This document shows, in pieces, positions 1-5,841 of a DNA stretch of 8,751 nucleotides. The position numbers and the translations under genes were made by a program. The number at the start of each line of letters is the position of its first letter. Positions within the stretch are counted from its first letter, which is position 1. Below the pieces are notes generated by a model. It did no database searches, had not been told where the DNA came from, and was given only the letters and a program-made list of their open reading frames with translations. This DNA is from Gemmatimonadota bacterium (GTDB lineage Bacteria > JAAXHH01), in assembly GCA_026713285.1 (NCBI GenBank), contig JAPOOT010000391.1, forward strand, positions 1 to 8,751. Direction: 5' to 3'.

Positions 1-12
1 CCATACACGTGT

Positions 13-18
13 AAGGAG
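13..18 (+). promoter_or_regulatory. Ribosome binding site of receptor gene 1
   Basis: A consensus AAGGAG lies 7 bases before the ATG at 26. This strong Shine-Dalgarno match and spacing fix the start of gene 1, and the signal peptide encoded right after that ATG agrees with it. The 12 bases further upstream are too few to judge a promoter. Confidence 0.85.
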
Positions 19-25
19 AATTGCC

Positions 26-2827
26 ATGAAACACCGTAAGTTTATTTCCTGGATTGCGCTTGCGTTGTTTGCTCTGGTCTCTACAGATGCCATCGCACAG
101 CAAGACCAGGAAGTGGAAGAGGTCGATTTCGTCGCCGAAGAAGTGACCGTGACCGGTTCCCGTATCAGGGGCGAAGCCGCAGAATCCACCGCACCCGTTA
201 TAATCCTCGCCAAAACACAGATTCAGGAGTTGGGGCTCGCGTCCATCGGCGACGTGCTCCAGACCCTGACCGTCCAATCCAACGCCATCAACACCCAGGC
301 CAACAACGGCGGCGACGGATCCACCAGGATCAGTCTCCGCGGACTGGGCTCCACCCGAACATTGGTACTGGTCAACGGCCGCCGTTTCGTGCCGGGCGGC
401 ACCGGGGCGAACTCGTCCGTCGATCTGAACTCCATACCTGCGTCCGTGATCGAACGAATCGAGGTACTTAAAGACGGCGCCTCGGCCGTATATGGTTCCG
501 ATGCCATCGGAGGTGTCGTAAACGTTATTACGCGGTCCGACCTGGAAGGCGTGGAGTTCGAGTACTACCAGGGGGTATCGGGAGCGGGCGACGGTGACGT
601 GATCGACGCCAGCGTAACCGCCGGCCTGCGAAGCGGCCGAGGGAGTATCCTGTTCTCCGCCGGGTATCACAACCGCAAGCCGGTCTGGACCGGCGACCGC
701 GATTTCAGCGAGGCGGACAAGAGCTACGACTGGGGTGCGAACGACGGATCTTTCAACACCAGCGGCAGTTCGGCCACGCCCGAAGGAACCATTATCGACC
801 GTTTGGGTCAGGAGGGCAACGCGGCCTGGCAGGCGATTGTTGAAAGGGCCGGGGAAGACGCCGGATTCTACTTCAATGATCCATCGGGCGGCTGGCGTCC
901 TTTCAACTCCGCAGGAAACTCGCTGGACGGCACCGGCGACCTGTACAACTACCAGCCGGCGAATTACCTGTACACGCCGCAAACCCGTTATTCCGCGTTC
1001 CTTAGCGGGAACTACCTTTTCAACGATGATCTGACCGGGTTTTTCGAGGTGTCGTACACCAACCGGCAATCGGACCAGAAGTTGGCGCCGACCCCCCTCT
1101 TCATAATCAGTGAAGGAGTCTCTGTATCGGCAGAGAACCAATACAACGAGTTCGGCCGAGACTTCATCGACGTGCGGCGACGATTCGTCGAAGCGAGCAA
1201 CCGCAACTTCCTGCAGGACCTAGACACCTACCGGATCGTCCTGGGACTGGAGCACGAATTCCAGGGATTTTCCGGAGACCTGGCCTTTTCCTACGGCCGC
1301 ACCAGCGGTACAAACATCAATGAAGGCCGGTTTATCCTGAGCAATATCGAAATGGCCCTGGGGCCGGATTCGGAATGTGTGGGAGGTTGCGTACCCCTGG
1401 ATATATTGCACGGTCCCGGCACGATTACGGATGACATGTTGAAATTCATCCAGTACACCGGTATCGCAAGGGGCTTTACATCGCAGAGAATCCTGCAGTA
1501 CAACCTGACCGGCGACCTGTACGAATTGCCGGCGGGACCCCTTGCCGTGGCCGTAGGCGCTTCGTCCAGATGGGAAGCGGGCGGCGCTATTCCCGATCCC
1601 ATTACCGCCACGGGCAACACCACGGGCAACAAGGAAGAAGCGACCGAAGGCGACTACTCGGTCCGTGCAGTTTACGCCGAAACCAGCATTCCAGTGTACC
1701 AGAATGAGATGGGCGGACTGGACATCACGGCTGCGGGCCGGCTGTTCAACTACGACACCTTCGGTTCGGACTTCACATACGAAGCGGGCGCCCGGCTCGA
1801 ACTCCCGCGGGGCCTGGCCTTCCGGTCGACCTTCTCAAAGGCATTCCGCGCACCGAGCATCGCCGAAATGTTCCTGGGCCAGAGCGACAGTTTCCCGCTG
1901 GTCAGCGATCCGTGCAGCGTCGTGGACGAAGCCGGCAACCCGCGCAGCCTGACTTCGCAGCAGATGCGCAACTGCGCTTCCGCCGGGGTCCCCGGGAATT
2001 TCGAGGACACCCGGGCGCAGCTCAGGGCCAGGATCGGCGGTTCCACCGATCTCGATCCGGAGAGAGCCAACACGGTCACGGCCGGCGTGGTATACCAGCC
2101 CGAGTTCATGGACAACCTCGATGTCGCGGTCAGTTACTACGCCACCAAGATCGAGGACGAAATCGGTGCGCTCGGCGCGGGTCTTATCCTGAGCAACTGC
2201 TACTCCCAGGACAGCCCGACGGACTGCGAGAAGGTCCAGCGTGACTCCAATAACCTGATCACCAATATCTTCTCGACCGCCACCAACATCGGCGAGACGG
2301 AAACCAGCGGGCTGGACATCGAACTGAATTACTTCGAAGACACGCCCCTCGGCCTGCTCTCGGCACGGGTCGAATCCAATTACCTCTTCGCCTACGACGT
2401 GTACCTGCCCATACCGGGTGGGTTCGAACTGGTAGAAGGCAAGGGTTATTACGACCTGGGCGTGTTCCCCACCTGGCGGCACAACGCCAACGTCGGATTG
2501 AAGTGGAACCGTACATCGGCGGGTGTGACCTGGCAGTACACCGGTGGATTCCAGGAGTGCGAGGACGATGACTGCAAGGGCCTTTACCGCGACGACGTCG
2601 AAACGACCCCGACGGTCCGGGACGTGGATGCGAACCACCTCTTCGGCATCCAGGGGTCCTACAGGTTGTTTTCACGGGCAGGCGGCTCCATTATAACGGT
2701 CGGTGTAAACAACGTGTTCGACACGGCGCCCTCGGTGATCTTCAACGGGTTCCTGGGCACGTCTGACGCGTCGACGTACGACTTTCTGGGCAGGTACCTG
2801 TACATCCGTCTGTCCCACTTCTTGTAG
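26..2827 (+). CDS. TonB-dependent outer-membrane receptor, tandem copy 1
   Basis: This gene encodes an active outer-membrane importer: a barrel closed by a plug that TonB-ExbB-ExbD opens with proton-motive energy. Residues 1-24 form a signal peptide (basic MKHRK start, hydrophobic core, A-I-A before Q25). A TonB-box-like EEVTVTGSRIR follows at 38-48. The plug spans about 52-170 and has two hallmark motifs: RISLRGLG..RTLVLVNGRR at 101-120 and IERIEVLKDGASAVYGSDAIGGVVNVITR at 142-170. The barrel fills the remainder to 933, a usual length for large receptors of this class. Eight cysteines occur as four pairs (451/455, 630/650, 725/734, 845/850), probably loop disulfides. The protein ends in RLSHFL, so the expected terminal aromatic is the penultimate residue. 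The ATG is set by an AAGGAG seven bases upstream. Gene 2 is a close paralogue 33 bases downstream. Substrate is unknown; no neighbour indicates iron, sugar or vitamin. Confidence 0.96.
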   Translation: MKHRKFISWIALALFALVSTDAIAQQDQEVEEVDFVAEEVTVTGSRIRGEAAESTAPVIILAKTQIQELGLASIGDVLQTLTVQSNAINTQANNGGDGSTRISLRGLGSTRTLVLVNGRRFVPGGTGANSSVDLNSIPASVIERIEVLKDGASAVYGSDAIGGVVNVITRSDLEGVEFEYYQGVSGAGDGDVIDASVTAGLRSGRGSILFSAGYHNRKPVWTGDRDFSEADKSYDWGANDGSFNTSGSSATPEGTIIDRLGQEGNAAWQAIVERAGEDAGFYFNDPSGGWRPFNSAGNSLDGTGDLYNYQPANYLYTPQTRYSAFLSGNYLFNDDLTGFFEVSYTNRQSDQKLAPTPLFIISEGVSVSAENQYNEFGRDFIDVRRRFVEASNRNFLQDLDTYRIVLGLEHEFQGFSGDLAFSYGRTSGTNINEGRFILSNIEMALGPDSECVGGCVPLDILHGPGTITDDMLKFIQYTGIARGFTSQRILQYNLTGDLYELPAGPLAVAVGASSRWEAGGAIPDPITATGNTTGNKEEATEGDYSVRAVYAETSIPVYQNEMGGLDITAAGRLFNYDTFGSDFTYEAGARLELPRGLAFRSTFSKAFRAPSIAEMFLGQSDSFPLVSDPCSVVDEAGNPRSLTSQQMRNCASAGVPGNFEDTRAQLRARIGGSTDLDPERANTVTAGVVYQPEFMDNLDVAVSYYATKIEDEIGALGAGLILSNCYSQDSPTDCEKVQRDSNNLITNIFSTATNIGETETSGLDIELNYFEDTPLGLLSARVESNYLFAYDVYLPIPGGFELVEGKGYYDLGVFPTWRHNANVGLKWNRTSAGVTWQYTGGFQECEDDDCKGLYRDDVETTPTVRDVDANHLFGIQGSYRLFSRAGGSIITVGVNNVFDTAPSVIFNGFLGTSDASTYDFLGRYLYIRLSHFL

Positions 2828-2849
2828 TCTGCACGAATTGTAAACCGAC

Positions 2850-2853
2850 AGGT
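2850..2853 (+). promoter_or_regulatory. Weak ribosome binding site before the TTG start of gene 2
   Basis: AGGT lies 7 bases before the TTG at 2861 and is the only Shine-Dalgarno-like sequence well placed for it. It is far weaker than the AAGGAG of gene 1. Together with the TTG codon it suggests gene 2 is translated less efficiently or relies on ribosomes finishing gene 1. That is an inference. Confidence 0.35.
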
Positions 2854-2860
2854 CCCGGAA

Positions 2861-5671
2861 TTGGACTACGGACGAACATTACTGCTGGCGGCGGTTTTAT
2901 TCGTCGTATCGACCAGCACCGGGACCTTCGCCCAGGACGCCGACAACCCGGATTCCGTTCAGGTCGACTATGTCTTTGACGAACTGACGGTGACCGGGTC
3001 CCGGATCCGGGGCGAGGCGGAAGGCTCGACGGCCCCGGTAGTCATCCTGGCTCGCGAGGATATCCAGGCCAAGGGGCTCGCCTCCGTGGGGGACGTCCTC
3101 CAGTCGCTCACGGTCCAATCCAACGCCACCAATACCCAGGCCAACTACAGCGGCGACGGGGCCACCCGCATCAGCCTCCGCGGCCTGGGCGCCCAGCGGA
3201 CCCTGGTCCTGGTCAATGGCCGCAGGTTCGTACCCGGCGGCCTCGGCGCGGACGCCGCGGTCGATCTCAACTCCCTCCCATCCACCGTCATCGAACGGAT
3301 CGAGGTGCTCAAGGACGGAGCCTCCGCGGTCTACGGTTCCGACGCCGTGGGCGGTGTGGTCAACGTCATCACGCGTTCGGACCTGGACGGCGTGGAGTTC
3401 GATTCCTACCAGGGTGTATCGGGCGCCGGTGACGGCGTGGCCATCGACCTGGCCTTTACCGCGGGCCTCAGGCGAGACCGGGGCGATATTCTGTTCTCCG
3501 CCGGATACCACGACCAGCGGCCGGTCTGGACCTACGAGCGCGGTTTCAGCGAATCCGACAAGAACTACAACTGGGCGAAGAACGACGGGACCTTCACCAC
3601 GAGCGGCAGCTCGGCGACGCCTGAGGGCCATATCCTCGACCAGTCGGGCGAGGCGGGCAATGCCTCGTGGCAAGTGATCAACGCCGCCGCTGGTGACGGC
3701 GCCGGGGATTTTCATCTGGACCCGTCCACTGGCTGGCGTCCCTTCAGCTACGCCGGAAACTCCCTGGACGGCACCGGTGACCTGTACAACTACCAGCCCG
3801 AGAACTACATATTCACGCCACAAAAGCGATACACCACGTTCCTCGGCGGCACCCACCGGTTAAGCGACCGGCTGCGTCCGTTTTTCGAGGTGGTGTATAC
3901 CAACCGGCAGTCCGAACAGAAGCTCGCGCCGACCCCGCTCTTCACCATCGAGGAAGGCATCACGGTGTCGGCGGGCAACCGGTACAACGAGTTCGGGCGG
4001 GACTTCGTGGATGTCCGCCGGCGTTTCGTGGAGGCCGGCAACCGGATCTTCAACCAGGACCTGAGCACATTTCGTATTGTACTGGGACTCAGGAGCCGGC
4101 TGGCGAGCTTCGACTCGGACGCGTTCTTTGCCTTTGGGCGCACATACGGAACCACGGTCAACCGGGGCAGGTTCATCCGAAGCAACCTCATGAATGCCCT
4201 GGGTCCGGACGAGGAGTGCACGGGAAGCTGCGTGCCGCTCGATATCCTGCACGGCGCCGGGACCATCACGCCGGAGATGCTGGCCTACATCCAGTATACC
4301 GGCGTGGCCCGGGGATACTCACAGCAGAAGATCCTGCAGTGGAACCTGGCGGGCGACCTGGCGGATCTGTCCCACGGACCGCTGTCCGTTGCCGCGGGTG
4401 TGTCTTCGCGCTGGGAGTCCGGCGCCTTTACGCCCGACCCGGTCACGGCCTCGGGCAACACGACCGGATTCCGATCCGAAGCGACCGAGGGAAGCTTCTC
4501 GGTACAGGCGTTGTATGGCGAGACCCGGCTGCCGGTTTATCACCGGAACGGCATCGGATTCCACCTGACCGCGGCGGGGCGGGCGTTTCACTACGATACC
4601 TTCGGCTCCGGCCTGACCTATGAAACCGGGGCCAGTGTCGAGCTGCCAAGTGGGCTGGTCCTTCGCGCTACCTATTCCAATGCCTTCCGGGCCCCCAACA
4701 TCTCCGATATGTTTCTCGGCGCCAACGACGTGTTTCCCCTGGTAAGCGATCCCTGCAGTACGATTGACGAAGGAGGCAACCCGCGTGTATTGACTGCGCA
4801 GCAGCAGCGGAACTGCGCCGCCGCGGGTATCCCACCCGGTTTCAGGGACTCCCGGGCCCAGCTACGTGCCCGGGAAGGCGGGTCCACGGATCTCGATCCG
4901 GAGAAGGCGGGCATGATCACGGCAGGTATGAGCTTCCGCCCCGAGTTCGCGCCAGATCTCCGACTCAACCTGAACTACTACCGGAATCGCATCGAGGATG
5001 AGATCGGATCGCTCCCAGCGGGTGTCATCCTGAGCAACTGCTACTCGCAGGACAGTCCCACGAATTGTGACCAGATCGTACGGGATACCGGAACGAAGCT
5101 GATCTCCCACATTGTTCAGACCAATACCAACGTCGGCGAGACCGAGACCGCGGGAATAGACCTGGAGGCGTCGTACAACGCAAACACCTCATGGGGCATA
5201 TTGTCGGCGCGGCTGGACTCCAACCTGCTGATCAAGTACGACCAGTTCCTGCCCGCGGCCGGCGGCACGGAAGTTATCAAGGCCAGGGGATACTACGACG
5301 TGGGCGTGTTTCCCCGGTGGCGGCATGCGGCATCGATGGACCTGAAGTGGCGGCGCGCTTCGGCGGGTCTCACGTGGGAATACATCGGCGGTTTCGTGGA
5401 GTGCGAGGACAACGACTGCAAGGGGCTGTACCGTTCAGACGTCGTCGAAACGCCGGCCTACAGGGACGTGGAGTCCAACAGCGTGCTTGGTCTCCGGGGG
5501 ACCTACAGACTGTTTTCGAGGGCAGGCGGTACCGTGCTGACGCTGGGGGCGAACAACGTATTCAACCAGCCGCCCGCGATAATCTTCAACGGACTGCTGG
5601 GCACTTCGGATTTCTCCACCTACGATTTCATGGGCAGGTATCTGTACTTGAGGATTTCGCACTTTCTGTGA
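2861..5671 (+). CDS. TonB-dependent outer-membrane receptor, tandem copy 2
   Basis: This is the paralogue of gene 1, with the same predicted role as an outer-membrane plug-and-barrel importer of unknown substrate. Residues 1-24 look like a signal peptide: R5, a hydrophobic run, then T-F-A before Q25. DELTVTGSRIR at 40-50 is the TonB-box region, and the plug spans about 54-172 with the same RGLG, VLVNGRR and IERIEVLKDG motifs. All eight cysteines of copy 1 are kept (453/457, 632/652, 727/736, 848/853). The C terminus is RISHFL, again with F penultimate. The start is assigned to TTG because the frame upstream runs straight to the stop of gene 1 with no ATG or GTG, and because the signal peptide begins there. 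ATT at 2837 is a less likely alternative. The 33-base gap and shared strand suggest one transcript with gene 1. The gene itself is certain; the exact start is less so. Confidence 0.94.
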   Translation: MDYGRTLLLAAVLFVVSTSTGTFAQDADNPDSVQVDYVFDELTVTGSRIRGEAEGSTAPVVILAREDIQAKGLASVGDVLQSLTVQSNATNTQANYSGDGATRISLRGLGAQRTLVLVNGRRFVPGGLGADAAVDLNSLPSTVIERIEVLKDGASAVYGSDAVGGVVNVITRSDLDGVEFDSYQGVSGAGDGVAIDLAFTAGLRRDRGDILFSAGYHDQRPVWTYERGFSESDKNYNWAKNDGTFTTSGSSATPEGHILDQSGEAGNASWQVINAAAGDGAGDFHLDPSTGWRPFSYAGNSLDGTGDLYNYQPENYIFTPQKRYTTFLGGTHRLSDRLRPFFEVVYTNRQSEQKLAPTPLFTIEEGITVSAGNRYNEFGRDFVDVRRRFVEAGNRIFNQDLSTFRIVLGLRSRLASFDSDAFFAFGRTYGTTVNRGRFIRSNLMNALGPDEECTGSCVPLDILHGAGTITPEMLAYIQYTGVARGYSQQKILQWNLAGDLADLSHGPLSVAAGVSSRWESGAFTPDPVTASGNTTGFRSEATEGSFSVQALYGETRLPVYHRNGIGFHLTAAGRAFHYDTFGSGLTYETGASVELPSGLVLRATYSNAFRAPNISDMFLGANDVFPLVSDPCSTIDEGGNPRVLTAQQQRNCAAAGIPPGFRDSRAQLRAREGGSTDLDPEKAGMITAGMSFRPEFAPDLRLNLNYYRNRIEDEIGSLPAGVILSNCYSQDSPTNCDQIVRDTGTKLISHIVQTNTNVGETETAGIDLEASYNANTSWGILSARLDSNLLIKYDQFLPAAGGTEVIKARGYYDVGVFPRWRHAASMDLKWRRASAGLTWEYIGGFVECEDNDCKGLYRSDVVETPAYRDVESNSVLGLRGTYRLFSRAGGTVLTLGANNVFNQPPAIIFNGLLGTSDFSTYDFMGRYLYLRISHFL

Positions 5672-5841
5672 GCGATGGTACAAAAGACGCAGGAATGTCA
5701 CTCGCTTTTCCATATCCTGGAGCTATGGAAGGGCTTTAGATGCAAGGTACCTTCAAGTCACTGAGACCAGTTGCCAAGTATATCAACCGCAGAGCGTGCG
5801 CTGCTTCCCCTCGTTGCTTCCGCGCCGGCAACCGGACGCCT
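5672..5841 (+). other. Intergenic region between gene 2 and gene 3
   Basis: These 170 bases hold an inverted repeat (5705-5733) and an in-frame extension of gene 3 back to an ATG at 5740 that is probably untranslated. The extension uses codons such as AGA, TCA and TAT that look unlike the body of gene 3. A TATATC at 5779-5784 could be a -10 element, but I see no good -35 at the right spacing. A 4-bp hairpin (CCGG, three-base loop, CCGG, 5825-5835) lies just before the ATG at 5842. Confidence 0.5.
5705..5733 (+). terminator. Hairpin between gene 2 and gene 3, possible terminator or translation control
   Basis: A ten-base left arm (5705-5714) pairs with a right arm (5724-5733) around a nine-base loop: seven consecutive Watson-Crick pairs next to the loop, then two G-U pairs and one C-G pair. 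It lies 33 bases after the gene 2 stop and is followed only by CTTTAG. The stem is not GC-rich and the T tract is short, so termination would be weak. The right arm contains the GGAAGGG that would serve the upstream ATG at 5740, so folding would also hide that site. Seen: the inverted repeat. Inferred: any function. Confidence 0.4.

Larger units (their letters stand above)
26..5671 (+). repeat. Tandem paralogous receptor gene pair
   Basis: Genes 1 and 2 are diverged head-to-tail copies. Landmark residues keep a constant +2 offset from the TonB box through the third cysteine pair (725/734 against 727/736). The offset becomes +3 after a one-residue insertion in gene 2 near residue 741, and stays +3 to the C terminus (933 against 936 aa). 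Protein identity looks like about two thirds or more by eye; this was not computed. DNA similarity is patchy. One of the longest near-exact matches is a 35-base stretch at 923-957 and 3764-3798 with one mismatch. No mobile-element sequence flanks the copies, so unequal crossing-over or local duplication is the simplest origin. Confidence 0.88.

Noticed and set aside
1835..2638. A 267-codon open frame on the - strand inside gene 1
   Set aside because: It is antisense to conserved receptor sequence and has no recognisable motif. It is explained by base composition.
2825..2860. Readthrough of the gene 1 stop to make a double receptor
   Set aside because: Gene 2 encodes its own signal peptide directly after the linker, so a fused product would make no sense for export. 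Sharing a frame has a one-in-three chance.
2897..3856. A 319-codon open frame on the - strand inside gene 2
   Set aside because: It lies wholly opposite a strongly supported receptor gene. Its translation is low-complexity (rich in G, V, R, A, D) with no domain or signal motifs, as expected from GC-biased third positions.
5191..5739. A 182-codon + strand frame overlapping the end of gene 2
   Set aside because: It is a frame-shifted reading of the gene 2 barrel. It has no ribosome site and no conserved features.
5740..5841. N-terminal extension of gene 3 from ATG 5740
   Set aside because: The 34 extra residues precede a complete signal peptide beginning at M35, have different codon use, and their ribosome site lies in a hairpin arm. 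Kept only as an alternative start.
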